Assembly (NCBI GenBank): GCA_041397525.1 | Contig: JAWKWL010000001.1 | Location: 310,001 to 374,000, forward strand | Source of the DNA: BOKV01 sp041397525 | GTDB taxonomy: Bacteria > Pseudomonadota > Alphaproteobacteria > Rhizobiales > Rhizobiaceae | Direction of reading: 5' to 3' | DNA length: 64,000 bases | Shown here: positions 18,486 through 27,190 of the stretch, one piece after another | Layout of the letters: each line of letters starts with the position of its first letter | Numbering within the stretch: the stretch's first letter is position 1 | Notes under the pieces: generated by a model | The model's input: only the letters and a program-made list of their open reading frames with translations | Database searches by the model: none | Told to the model about the DNA's origin: nothing | Program-made: the position numbers and the translations under genes

Positions 18486-18629
18486 TGATCTTTCCCCTCC
18501 CACGGCAGTTCTTGTTGCGGATGCCGTCGATCCGTTGACCCGTATCTGATTTCGAAGCGCGCAAAAAAGCAACCACGCTCCCGACATTCTTTTTGCTGTT
18601 TCAAGTTTGCCCGTTCTCTGGCCCAATTC

Positions 18630-18740
18630 TTGAGCCGGTCTTGATCCGGCTTGATATCCCGGCATTTGCCGACCAATGGACCGGGCGACATAATATACGG
18701 CTATTCCCACAAGGCTGTTGCCAGCCTTTTTGCCTTGTGC
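18630..18740 (+). promoter_or_regulatory. promoter and structured leader of the amino-acid ABC operon
   Basis: Three TTGA-type direct repeats (TTGAGCCGG at 18630, TTGATCCGG at 18641, TTGATATCCCGG at 18651) precede a TAATAT box at 18691-18696. In the following leader AAGGCT (18711-18716) can pair with AGCCTT (18723-18728) before a run of T, which looks like a short terminator. CACAAGGC (18708-18715) can instead pair with GCCTTGTG (18732-18739). The two stems use the same bases, as in an attenuator. The functional reading is inference. Confidence 0.45.
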
Positions 18741-18810
18741 AAGTCTTGTGTCTGGTCGGGCTCGAAACAAGGAAGCCGAAACAAGAGGCCGCAAGCAAGG
18801 GGAACACGCA

Positions 18811-19602
18811 TTGCAATCAAATGGCGCTGGAGTACAGGACAACGCTGTCATCGAACTCAGGGGAATTCACAAGAGCTACGGTCCGCTTGAAGTCATAAAG
18901 GGCGTCGATTTGGTTGCCCACAAGGGAGACGTGACCGCGCTGATCGGTTCTTCAGGCTCCGGCAAGAGCACATTGCTTCGTTGTGCCAACCTTCTCGAAA
19001 CGTCGCAAAAAGGCGACATCATCTTCCAGGGTGAGGCGGTTCGCTGGAAAACCAGGGGCACCGAGCGGACGCCGGCAGACATGAACCAGGTCCGCAAGAT
19101 CCGCACCAATCTTTCCATGGTCTTCCAGCAATTCAATCTCTGGGCACACCTGACCGTGCTTCAAAACGTCACTGAAGCCCCGATTACGGTGCTTGGTCGC
19201 GACCCCAAAGAAGCAGCGGAACTTGGCCGCTCCCTGCTTGAGAAAGTCGGCATTGGCGACAAATGCGACAACTACCCCTCGCAGCTGTCGGGCGGTCAGC
19301 AGCAGCGTGCTGCCATTGCCCGCGCACTTGCCATGGAACCGGCCGCAATGCTGTTTGACGAGCCCACCTCCGCCCTTGATCCCGAACTTCAGGGAGAAGT
19401 GGTTCGCGTCATCAAGGCACTTGCGGACGAGGGCCGCACCATGCTTATCGTAACCCATGACATGAAGATGGCCCATGACGTGGCAAACCACGTCATCTTT
19501 CTTCATCAAGGCGTGATCGAGGAGGAAGGCTCACCGGCCGAACTCTTCGGAAACACCAAATCCCAACGGCTCCAGCAATTCCTGAGTGCCACCGGGGCGT
19601 AA
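18811..19602 (+). CDS. polar amino-acid ABC transporter, ATP-binding protein
   Basis: A 263-residue ATPase of the HisP/GlnQ type. Walker A is GSSGSGKST, the Q-loop VFQQFNLW, the signature LSGGQQQR and Walker B AMLFDEPTSALDP, followed by the switch histidine in IVTHD. It energises uptake of a basic or opine-like amino acid with the three genes that follow. The TTG at 18811 comes after AAGGGGAA and fits the usual N-terminus. No in-frame ATG is well placed. Confidence 0.9.
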   Translation: MQSNGAGVQDNAVIELRGIHKSYGPLEVIKGVDLVAHKGDVTALIGSSGSGKSTLLRCANLLETSQKGDIIFQGEAVRWKTRGTERTPADMNQVRKIRTNLSMVFQQFNLWAHLTVLQNVTEAPITVLGRDPKEAAELGRSLLEKVGIGDKCDNYPSQLSGGQQQRAAIARALAMEPAAMLFDEPTSALDPELQGEVVRVIKALADEGRTMLIVTHDMKMAHDVANHVIFLHQGVIEEEGSPAELFGNTKSQRLQQFLSATGA

Positions 19603-19633
19603 CAACAAGCCAACTCCAAAGAGGGAGCAAGAA

Positions 19634-20359
19634 ATGAGAAAACTGATCCTCGCAGCCGTGATTGCTGCAGTTTCCGCGGGCACAGCCTATGCCCAGCAGA
19701 CCGTCCGCATGGGCACTGAAGGTGCCTATGAGCCGTACAACTTCATCAACGACAAGGGCGAAATCGATGGCTTCGAACGCGAAGTTGGCGACAAGCTCTG
19801 CGAAATCGCAGGATACAAGTGCGAATGGGTGAAGAACGACTGGGATTCGATCATCCCCAACCTGCTTTCCGGCAACTATGATACCATCATGGCCGGCATG
19901 TCGATCACCGATGAACGCAAGGAAAAGATCGATTTCACCCAGAACTACTTCCCGCCAACCGCCAGCGCATACATGGCGCTGAAGGGCACTTCGGCTGACG
20001 CGATCAAGGGCAATGTCGCAGCCCAGGTCAACACCATTCAGGCTGGCTATGTGGCCGAATCCGGCGCAACGCTGGTTGAATTCTCGATCGCCGACGAAAC
20101 CGTCGCGGCGGTGAAGAACGGCGAAGCTGATGCCGTGTTCGCAGACAAGGACTACCTGCAGAAAATCGTTGATGAATCGGGCGGCGAGCTGGTCTTCATC
20201 GGTGACGACATTCCGCTTGGCGGCGGCGTCGGCATGGGCATCCGCAAGTCCGACACGGAAATGCGCGACAAGTTCGACGCAGCCATCACACAGATGAAGG
20301 GCGACGGCTCGCTCAACGCGATGATCGAAAAGTGGTTCAAGATCAAGAACGCCTATTGA
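19634..20359 (+). CDS. polar amino-acid ABC transporter, periplasmic binding protein
   Basis: A 241-residue solute-binding protein of family 3. The signal peptide MRKLILAAVIAAVSAGTAYA is followed by the mature QQTVRMGTEG. YEPYNFINDKGEIDGFE and MSITDERKEKIDFT are typical of lysine/arginine/ornithine or octopine/nopaline binding proteins. The strong AGAGGGAG ribosome site and the hairpin after the stop suggest it is made in excess over the permeases. The arginine-type enzymes encoded on the opposite strand make a guanidino or basic amino acid the likely ligand. Confidence 0.92.
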   Translation: MRKLILAAVIAAVSAGTAYAQQTVRMGTEGAYEPYNFINDKGEIDGFEREVGDKLCEIAGYKCEWVKNDWDSIIPNLLSGNYDTIMAGMSITDERKEKIDFTQNYFPPTASAYMALKGTSADAIKGNVAAQVNTIQAGYVAESGATLVEFSIADETVAAVKNGEADAVFADKDYLQKIVDESGGELVFIGDDIPLGGGVGMGIRKSDTEMRDKFDAAITQMKGDGSLNAMIEKWFKIKNAY

Positions 20360-20373
20360 TCTGTCACATTATC

Positions 20374-20402
20374 GGGGATCCCGGCCTTCGGGGTCCCCTT
20401 TT
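20374..20402 (+). terminator. intra-operon terminator/attenuator after the binding protein gene
   Basis: A 10-bp stem (GGGGATCCCG / CGGGGTCCCC, one T-G pair) with loop GCCTT is followed by TTTT. Hairpins at this place in ABC operons commonly cap the binding-protein message and reduce permease expression. Confidence 0.75.
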
Positions 20403-20416
20403 CATTTCAGGGTGAC

Positions 20417-21310
20417 ATGATGATGGAATTTTGCGCCGACCCAAAAGCGCTTGAAGGCCTGCAATGGATGGCCTGCTATCTGACGACACCCAAGCATTTC
20501 CAGTTCTATTTCAGCTTCATCATCGTGCTCACACTTATCTTTGTGACTGCACCTGTTGTGATGCTGCTCGGCTTTGGTGGGGCGCTTGCGCGACGCTCTG
20601 ATTTTCTGCCACTGAAACTGCTCGGCAATGTCTACACGTCCATGGTTCGTGGCGTTCCCGACATCATCTTTTTCCTTTTCGTTCCCATTGCGATGGACCA
20701 GGGTATCGAATACCTGCGCCACAAGACACTGTGCCCGGAAGTGACGGAACCCGTCTATCGCGGCAATGATTTCGTGGTCTGCCCACCAGCCAAGATGCCT
20801 TTGGGCGATGCCGCGCAATGGGTCCACGAGACATGGGGTTTCGTGCTTGCCGTCATCGCATTTGCGCTGGTCTTCGGTGCCTTTGCCGCAAACACCATCT
20901 ATGGTGCGCTCGACGCGGTTCCACGTGCCCAGCTTGAAACCGCACGCGCCTATGGCATGAATGACCGCCAGACCTTCTGGCGCATCCACCTGCCACAGAT
21001 GTGGACCTATGCGCTGCCCGGACTGTCCAACCTTTGGATGATCCTCATCAAGGCAACGCCATTGCTGTTCCTGCTCGGCATCGAGGACATTGTCTACTGG
21101 GCCCGCGAACTGGGCGGCTCCAAGACAAGCTTCTTCGAATATCCCCATCCCGACTGGCGGGTCTGGTATTTCCTTGCCTTGCTGATCTTCTATCTCACCT
21201 TCACCTGGCTCAGCGAGAAGGTGTTCAATCGCCTGACAGCGCGCGCCAATCCCGGCCAGTCAACAATGGGTAACATGGGGCAGAATTTGCGCCTGGAGGC
21301 AGGAAGATGA
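20417..21310 (+). CDS. polar amino-acid ABC transporter, permease 1
   Basis: A 297-residue inner-membrane permease of the HisM/HisQ type with several hydrophobic spans. The EAA-like cytoplasmic loop ETARAYGMNDRQTFWRIHLP contacts the ATPase. A loop of about 50 residues after SMVRGVPDIIFFLF (residues about 95-140, with the cysteine-containing HKTLCPEV and DFVVCPPAK) is longer than in many homologues. The stop overlaps the next start in ATGA, indicating translational coupling. Confidence 0.9.
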   Translation: MMMEFCADPKALEGLQWMACYLTTPKHFQFYFSFIIVLTLIFVTAPVVMLLGFGGALARRSDFLPLKLLGNVYTSMVRGVPDIIFFLFVPIAMDQGIEYLRHKTLCPEVTEPVYRGNDFVVCPPAKMPLGDAAQWVHETWGFVLAVIAFALVFGAFAANTIYGALDAVPRAQLETARAYGMNDRQTFWRIHLPQMWTYALPGLSNLWMILIKATPLLFLLGIEDIVYWARELGGSKTSFFEYPHPDWRVWYFLALLIFYLTFTWLSEKVFNRLTARANPGQSTMGNMGQNLRLEAGR

Positions 21311-22146
21311 GTTGCAGCCAGACCATCGCGGACTATGCCCTGCGCTCGATCGGGATTGGCCTCCGCGCCCTGCCCAAGGCAGACATTACCCTTTGCGAAC
21401 AAGCCGTGCTGATCGGCTCCGGCATGTTCTGGAACCTCTATTTCGCCTCGCTGGCGGTCATTACAGGTTTCTTCTTCGCCACCCTTCTGGCGGTGTGCAA
21501 GGCGAGCGACAATCCGTGGCTGCGCAAACCGGCGGAATGGTTCATCTTCGCCTTTCGCGGCTCGCCGCTCTTTATCCAGTTCTTCTTCGCCTATGAAACC
21601 TTCGTCCTGCTGCCGCGCGTCGGCTTCGACCTGCCGCTCGGTTTCACCACGATCACGGTCGAGACAAGCTGGCTGACCAAGGCATGGCTGGGGGCGCTGA
21701 TCGTCCTGTTTCTCAACACATCCGCATACACCGCAGAGATATTCGTGGGGGCATTGCGGGCTGTTCCACGTGGCGACATCGAGGCCGCGGAAGCCTATGG
21801 AATGAGCGGATGGACGCGCTTTCGCCGCATCATCTGGCCCACTTTGCTGAGGCTGGCATGGCCGTCCTATACCAATGAGGCGATCTTCCTGTTCCACGCC
21901 ACCACACTGGTGTTTTTCTCCGGCTTCCCGGCCTGGCGGCAGGAGGGCGATGCGCTGTATTATGCCAGCTATTTCGCCGAAAAGACCTTCAATCCTTTCG
22001 TCCCCTACCCGATCATCGCAATCTATTTCATTCTTTTCACGCTGCTGATCATCCTGGTTTTCGGCGCAGCCAATCGCCGCCTCAACCGCCATCTGGCACC
22101 CGAAGCCCGCTCCCGCATCAGCTACAAGCCGCAAATCTTCCGTTAG
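21307..22146 (+). CDS. polar amino-acid ABC transporter, permease 2
   Basis: A 279-residue partner permease. AFRGSPLFIQFFF is the conserved substrate-channel segment, and EAAEAYGMSGWTRFRRIIWP is the EAA loop. It completes the ATPase-binding protein-permease-permease operon. It ends 7 bases before the xylA stop on the other strand, with no room for a separate terminator. Confidence 0.9.
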   Translation: MSCSQTIADYALRSIGIGLRALPKADITLCEQAVLIGSGMFWNLYFASLAVITGFFFATLLAVCKASDNPWLRKPAEWFIFAFRGSPLFIQFFFAYETFVLLPRVGFDLPLGFTTITVETSWLTKAWLGALIVLFLNTSAYTAEIFVGALRAVPRGDIEAAEAYGMSGWTRFRRIIWPTLLRLAWPSYTNEAIFLFHATTLVFFSGFPAWRQEGDALYYASYFAEKTFNPFVPYPIIAIYFILFTLLIILVFGAANRRLNRHLAPEARSRISYKPQIFR

Positions 22147-22153
22147 GATTGCC

Positions 22154-23464
22154 TTACACGTAGCGGTTGACGATGTTTTCCAGCAGTTCCTGCTTGCCCG
22201 AACGTGGCTGCGGATTGACGCCTTCGCGCTCAACCCAGTCCGCAATTTCACCAAGCGAGCGTTTGCCTTCCAGCATGGCTTTTGCACCCGGCTGGTTCCA
22301 TCCGGCATAGCGTTCATCGACATGGCTCGATAGAGCCTTGTCTTCCAGCATCCGCGCAGCAGCCTTGAGCCCCCTGGCGCTGGCATCCATGCCGCCTATA
22401 TGCGCGATCAGCAAGTCTTCCGCGTCAAGTGACTGACGACGCAGCTTGGCATCGAAATTGGTGCCACCAGTGGTAAACCCACCACCCTTGAGAACCTCAT
22501 AAAATGCCAGAGCCATCTCCGGCACATTGTTGGGGAACTGGTCCGTATCCCAGCCCGACTGATAGTCATTGCGATTGATGTCAATGGAGCCGAAAATGCC
22601 AAGCGCATTGGCAAGCGCCAATTCATGCTCGAAAGAATGCCCTGCCAGGATGGCATGACCCTGCTCGATATTGACCTTGACCTCACCTTCGAGGCCATGG
22701 CGCTTCAGGAAGCCATAGACCGTCGCAACATCATAGTCATACTGGTGCTTGGATGGTTCCTGCGGCTTGGGTTCCAGGAGGATGGTGCCCTTGAACCCGA
22801 TCTTGTGCTTGTATTCGACAACCAGGTTGAGGAACCTTCCCATTTGCGCATCTTCGCGTTTGAGATCGGTGTTGAGCAGCGTTTCATAGCCTTCGCGCCC
22901 GCCCCACAGCACATAGTTCTGGCCGCCCAGTTTCTGCGTCGCATCCATGCAGGATTTCACGGTCGCGGCCGACCAGGCAAAAACCTCCGGATCAGGATTG
23001 GTCGCGGCACCCGACATGAAGCGACGATGCGAGAACAGGTTCGCGGTACCCCACAACAGCCGAACGCCGGTCGCTTCCTGCTTGGCCGCAAACACGTCGA
23101 CGATCTCTTCGAGGTTTCTGCGGCTTTCTGCAAAAGTCGTTCCCTCAGGGCGCACATCAGCATCATGGAAACAATAGAACGGAGCACCGAGCGCCGAGAA
23201 CATCTCGAAGGCCACATCTGCCTTCAACTTCGCATGGTCCATCGTGTCGCCGAACCACGGCCGCTCGAAGGTCTGTCCGCCAAATGGATCCCCACCCTGC
23301 CATGCAAAGGAATGCCAGTAGGCAATTGCGAAGCGCAGATGATCTTCCATCCGCTTGCCCATGACGACTTCATCACGGTTGTAATGGCGAAACGCAAGCG
23401 GATTGACCGATTCCGGTCCTTCATAGGCAATCTTGCCGATATCTGCGAAAAAACCGGTGCTCAT
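22154..23464 (-). CDS. xylA: xylose isomerase
   Basis: A 436-residue class-II xylose isomerase converting D-xylose to D-xylulose. FCFHDAD carries the ring-opening H100 and D103. LLEPKPQEPSKHQYD, NIEQGHAILAGHSFEHE and DYQSGWDTDQFP hold the divalent-metal ligands. The metal motif reads NIEQGH rather than the common NIEANH, keeping the glutamate and histidine. It overlaps xylB by 4 bases and is the last gene of the xylose operon. Confidence 0.96.
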   Translation of the reverse strand: MSTGFFADIGKIAYEGPESVNPLAFRHYNRDEVVMGKRMEDHLRFAIAYWHSFAWQGGDPFGGQTFERPWFGDTMDHAKLKADVAFEMFSALGAPFYCFHDADVRPEGTTFAESRRNLEEIVDVFAAKQEATGVRLLWGTANLFSHRRFMSGAATNPDPEVFAWSAATVKSCMDATQKLGGQNYVLWGGREGYETLLNTDLKREDAQMGRFLNLVVEYKHKIGFKGTILLEPKPQEPSKHQYDYDVATVYGFLKRHGLEGEVKVNIEQGHAILAGHSFEHELALANALGIFGSIDINRNDYQSGWDTDQFPNNVPEMALAFYEVLKGGGFTTGGTNFDAKLRRQSLDAEDLLIAHIGGMDASARGLKAAARMLEDKALSSHVDERYAGWNQPGAKAMLEGKRSLGEIADWVEREGVNPQPRSGKQELLENIVNRYV

Positions 23465-24915
23465 TCATGGGCTCCCTTGATGGCCGGGTAAAGTTTGCGA
23501 TAGCGCTCATAAGCAACGGCGAATGCGTCAGCGAGCGCCCGGTCGGGTTCAATGGTTTCCGCGGTGGCTGGCGGCTGGCAAATCGCCAGCGGATCAGCCT
23601 TTTCAGCCGCGATAAGGCCGAGGCGTGCTGCGCCGAATGCCGCGCCAAAATCCCCGTCCAGCGGCAGGTCCACCGGCAACAGCAGTGCCGTTGCCAACGC
23701 CTTGAGCCAGTAGTTCGAACGCGATCCGCCGCCAATCGCGGTAACCCGCGTCAGTTCGGTTCCAGCCACCTTCAGCGCTTCGAGGCAGTCGCGGAAAGCA
23801 AAGCTGACCCCTTCCAGCACCGCCCGTGTCAGTGCAGCCCTGTCGCTGTCATGGCTGATCCCGGTGAAGGCCCCGCGTATTGTAGCATCATTATGCGGTG
23901 TGCGTTCGCCGGAAACATAGGGAAGAAAGGTAAGGCTGCCTGGCGCACGCAGTTCGTTCCCGAGCGCTCCCGTCAGCCTTTCCGCGTCAACGCCGGTAAT
24001 TCCGGAGAGCCAGTTCAGCGAATCCGTTGCCGACAGGATCACACCCATCTGGTGCCATGTGTCGGGGATCGCATGGCAGAAAGTATGGACAGCACTGTCC
24101 GCATTGGGCAGATAGCTTGCATTGGCCGCGAACAGCACGCCCGAGGTTCCAATGGACGCAAAGGCTGATCCAGCCGCAACCGTGCCCATGCCGACTGCCG
24201 AGGCGGCATTGTCACCGGCACCACCGCCAATCACCACATTCGGCCCCATGCCCCACCGCGCGGCAAGTGCTCGATGCAGGGTGCCCGCGACCGCCGTTCC
24301 CTCAACCAGTTCGGGCATCTGGTCGCGTCGCAAATGCGTCACATCAAGCAATTCGTCAGACCATTTGCGCGCGCCGGTATCGAGCCATGAAGTGCCCGCT
24401 GAATCCGACATCTCCGACATGTGCTCGCCTGACAGCCAAAGCCGCAGGAAATCCTTGGGCAGCAAGACCTTGGCGACTTTGGCGAAGTTCTCCGGCTCAT
24501 TGCGCTCCACCCAGACGAGCTTTGGCGCGGTGAAACCCGGAAATACGATGTTGCCGGTCACCTGCCGGAATCTCGCATCGCCATCAAGTTCCTGCGCCTC
24601 GCGATGTGAACGCGTATCGTTCCACAGGATGCAGGGCCGTATCACCTGGTCGGCCCTGTCCACCAGAGTTGCACCATGCATGTGCCCGGAAAGGCCGATA
24701 CCCCTGACTGCTGCCAGTTCGGACGGATTGCTCGCCCGCAGCGCGTCAAGCACCGCTTCGCAAGCCACAATCCAGTCAGCCGGGTCCTGTTCAGACCAGC
24801 CATCATGTGGCCGGGAAACGCTGAGTGCCGAGCTCGCCTGGGCAATGATCCGCTGGTCTGCGTCCACCAGCAGACCCTTGAGGGACGATGTCCCGAGATC
24901 AAGACCCAGATACAT
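23461..24915 (-). CDS. xylB: xylulokinase
   Basis: A 484-residue FGGY carbohydrate kinase that phosphorylates D-xylulose, feeding the pentose phosphate pathway. The N-terminal LGLDLGTSSLKGLL is the phosphate-1 motif, LSGHMHGATLVD matches the substrate loop of xylulokinases, and GGGSRSNYWLKALA near the C-terminus is the FGGY signature 2 region. It is coupled to xylA by an ATGA overlap and lies 7 bases from the transporter ATPase gene. Confidence 0.95.
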   Translation of the reverse strand: MYLGLDLGTSSLKGLLVDADQRIIAQASSALSVSRPHDGWSEQDPADWIVACEAVLDALRASNPSELAAVRGIGLSGHMHGATLVDRADQVIRPCILWNDTRSHREAQELDGDARFRQVTGNIVFPGFTAPKLVWVERNEPENFAKVAKVLLPKDFLRLWLSGEHMSEMSDSAGTSWLDTGARKWSDELLDVTHLRRDQMPELVEGTAVAGTLHRALAARWGMGPNVVIGGGAGDNAASAVGMGTVAAGSAFASIGTSGVLFAANASYLPNADSAVHTFCHAIPDTWHQMGVILSATDSLNWLSGITGVDAERLTGALGNELRAPGSLTFLPYVSGERTPHNDATIRGAFTGISHDSDRAALTRAVLEGVSFAFRDCLEALKVAGTELTRVTAIGGGSRSNYWLKALATALLLPVDLPLDGDFGAAFGAARLGLIAAEKADPLAICQPPATAETIEPDRALADAFAVAYERYRKLYPAIKGAHE

Positions 24916-24922
24916 TTGCTTC

Positions 24923-25690
24923 TCAGATCGCGCCAGGACCGGGTTCCGCGCCGGCGGGGCATTTGCCTGCGATGATCATGCCCAGTATCTCGTCATGATC
25001 GACAGCATGCACCGGCGCCGTTCCGACAACCTGGCCGTTCTTCATCACGCAAATGCGGTCGGCAAGGTCGGTCACGTCATGCAGGTCATGGCTGATCAGG
25101 AAAATTCCGATCCCTTCCGCCTTCAACTGCTTGATGAGTTCACCAACCTGCGCGGTTTCCTGCGGACCAAGGGCTGCCGTAGGTTCATCCATGATCAATA
25201 CCCGCGCATTAAAATGGATGGCCCTGGCAATCGCAACAGATTGCCGTTGCCCACCCGAGAGTTTTGACACCGGTTCCTTGAAGCGGCGGAAGTTCGGATT
25301 GAGGCGATGCATGACCTTTCGGCATTCCGCTTCCATGGCGGCGTCATCCAGCGTTCCCCAGCGGGTGCGCAATTCGCGCCCCAGATAGAGATTTGCCGCC
25401 GCATCCACGTTGTCCGCCAGCGCCAGCGTCTGGTAGATCGTCTCGATGCCAAGCGCCTTGGCATCGCGAGGATTGGATATGTGCACTTCCTCGCCATTGA
25501 TGAAAATCTTGCCGGAATCGCGCGGATAAGCGCCCGACAGGATCTTGATCAGTGTCGATTTCCCTGCCCCGTTATGGCCAAGCAGGCCAACAACTTCGCC
25601 GGGATACAAGTTGATGCTCACATGATCGACGGCCTTGATGCCGCCGAACGCGATTGAAATGTCGCGCATTTCGATGAGGGGTGATGTCAT
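24923..25690 (-). CDS. sugar ABC transporter, ATP-binding protein
   Basis: A 255-residue single-domain ATPase. Walker A is GHNGAGKST, the signature LSGGQRQSVAIARA and Walker B VLIMDEPTAALGP. Unlike E. coli XylG, which has two fused ABC domains, this is one domain and presumably works as a homodimer, as in the FrcA type. Its place between xylB and the permease gene points to xylose uptake. Confidence 0.92.
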   Translation of the reverse strand: MTSPLIEMRDISIAFGGIKAVDHVSINLYPGEVVGLLGHNGAGKSTLIKILSGAYPRDSGKIFINGEEVHISNPRDAKALGIETIYQTLALADNVDAAANLYLGRELRTRWGTLDDAAMEAECRKVMHRLNPNFRRFKEPVSKLSGGQRQSVAIARAIHFNARVLIMDEPTAALGPQETAQVGELIKQLKAEGIGIFLISHDLHDVTDLADRICVMKNGQVVGTAPVHAVDHDEILGMIIAGKCPAGAEPGPGAI

Positions 25691-25700
25691 GATCTGGTCC

Positions 25701-27107
25701 TCACTTCACACGGCGGGAATAAAGCTGGTCAAGATAGACAGCCGTGACCAGAACCGCACCCACGACGATGTTCTGATAGGCCGCAGGCAGGTTGAGCAGC
25801 GACATGCCGGAAACAATCGACTGCATCATCAGCGCGCCGATCATCGCTCCGTAAATCGTACCCACACCACCGGCCAGCGATGTGCCGCCAATGACGGTAG
25901 CCGCAATGACATATAGCTCGTTTGAAAGCCCCAACGCATTGGTCGCCGCATTCAGGCGTGCCGACGAAATGATCGCCGAAATACCTACCAGCGCTCCCAT
26001 CAGCGCGAAAACCTTGACGATCATCATCTTGGTATTGATACCGGCAAGTTCCGCGGCTTCGGGATTGCCACCGATGGCATAGACATAGCGCCCGAAGCGT
26101 GTCCGCGTTGACAGGAACATCATCAGGAGGCCAATGCCGAGCGCGATAATGACCGGCACGGTGTAGCCCGTATAGTAGATCAGCCCGTCCATGCAACGCA
26201 CAACCTTGTCGCCGGCCATGCAGATCGCGTCCCCGTCCCGGTTTTCGACACCGGCAGGAATCGTGACATTGTTGGCTACCGCATAGTTCTCGATAAGCTT
26301 GAACGGCCAGGGATAGGAATTCATGACATGGGTGGTCACCAGAACAATCGCGCTGCCCGTTGTTGCCAAGAGCACTTCAGCCCAGACCGGGCGAAGCGGA
26401 AAGCCGAAGCGTACCCGCTGGCGCCTGCCGCCCAGGATGCCGAGCACGATGCCAATGCAGACAACTCCAGCCAGCACCCAGCTCCATGTATCGCCGATCC
26501 AGCTTTGCGGAATGCCGCCACCAAAGATTTCGAAAGTCTTGTCCATGGGTGCGACTGTCTCGCCGCGAGCCACCAGGAACGCCAGACCGCTATAGGCGAT
26601 AAGGCCGCCAAGGGTGACAATGAAGGCCGGGATCTTCGCATATGCTGTCAGGTATCCGTTGAAAGCACCGATGGCAGCGCCAAGCGCGATGCAGGTCAAA
26701 ACTCCCAGCAGCCAGATAGCCGGATGACCGACACCGAGCATGGGTCCAAGCTTGAACACCTGCACCACCGCGCCGACAACAGCCACAAGGCTCAACATAG
26801 AGCCAACGGAAAGGTCGAGCTGGCGCATCACAATAAGCAGCACCATGCCGGTCGACATGACCGCAATCGAGGAAGTCTGCACTAGCAATGTCCACAAATT
26901 GCGCGGTGTCAGGAATGACCCGCCAAGCAATCCGCCAAAATTGCCACGCAGATAACCGCTCGCGAGGTCAAAGGCACACCAAACCAGGATGAGTGCCAGG
27001 ACCATTCCAAGCATGCGGGTATCAATTTCTGTGGCGCGAAAAAAACGGGTGAGAGCGCCGTCCTTTTGCAAGGTGGGTCCCCGATCAGCCTTTGGCTCAC
27101 TAGACAT
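25701..27107 (-). CDS. sugar ABC transporter, permease (xylose type)
   Basis: A 468-residue RbsC/XylH-family permease with many hydrophobic spans. RQLDLSVGSMLSLVAVVGA and YAIGGNPEAAELAGINTKM are family hallmarks. It is longer than E. coli XylH (393 residues) because of a hydrophilic insertion at about residues 275-315 with a close cysteine pair (ICMAGDKVVRCMDG), probably a periplasmic loop. Its gene follows the binding protein gene after a hairpin and precedes the ATPase by 10 bases. Confidence 0.9.
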   Translation of the reverse strand: MSSEPKADRGPTLQKDGALTRFFRATEIDTRMLGMVLALILVWCAFDLASGYLRGNFGGLLGGSFLTPRNLWTLLVQTSSIAVMSTGMVLLIVMRQLDLSVGSMLSLVAVVGAVVQVFKLGPMLGVGHPAIWLLGVLTCIALGAAIGAFNGYLTAYAKIPAFIVTLGGLIAYSGLAFLVARGETVAPMDKTFEIFGGGIPQSWIGDTWSWVLAGVVCIGIVLGILGGRRQRVRFGFPLRPVWAEVLLATTGSAIVLVTTHVMNSYPWPFKLIENYAVANNVTIPAGVENRDGDAICMAGDKVVRCMDGLIYYTGYTVPVIIALGIGLLMMFLSTRTRFGRYVYAIGGNPEAAELAGINTKMMIVKVFALMGALVGISAIISSARLNAATNALGLSNELYVIAATVIGGTSLAGGVGTIYGAMIGALMMQSIVSGMSLLNLPAAYQNIVVGAVLVTAVYLDQLYSRRVK

Positions 27108-27131
27108 CGTTGCCTCCGAAGTCCGGATTTG

Positions 27132-27165
27132 AAAAAAGCCGCGCCATTAATCAAAATGACGCGGC
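27132..27165 (-). terminator. hairpin with U-tract between the xylose binding protein and permease genes
   Basis: On the minus strand GCCGCGTCA pairs with TGGCGCGGC (one G-T pair), followed directly by TTTTTT. It lies 26 bases after the xylF-like stop, and should trim the message so that the binding protein is made in excess. Confidence 0.8.
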
Positions 27166-27190
27166 CTGTAGCGCAGTCAGTCGCCGCAGA

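Noticed and set aside
22640..22690. NIEQGH in xylose isomerase instead of NIEANH as a possible defect
   Set aside because: The metal-binding glutamate and histidine are kept, and only the two residues between them differ.
23461..23464. Overlap of xylA and xylB as a possible frameshift
   Set aside because: It is a normal ATGA stop-start overlap. Both proteins are full length.
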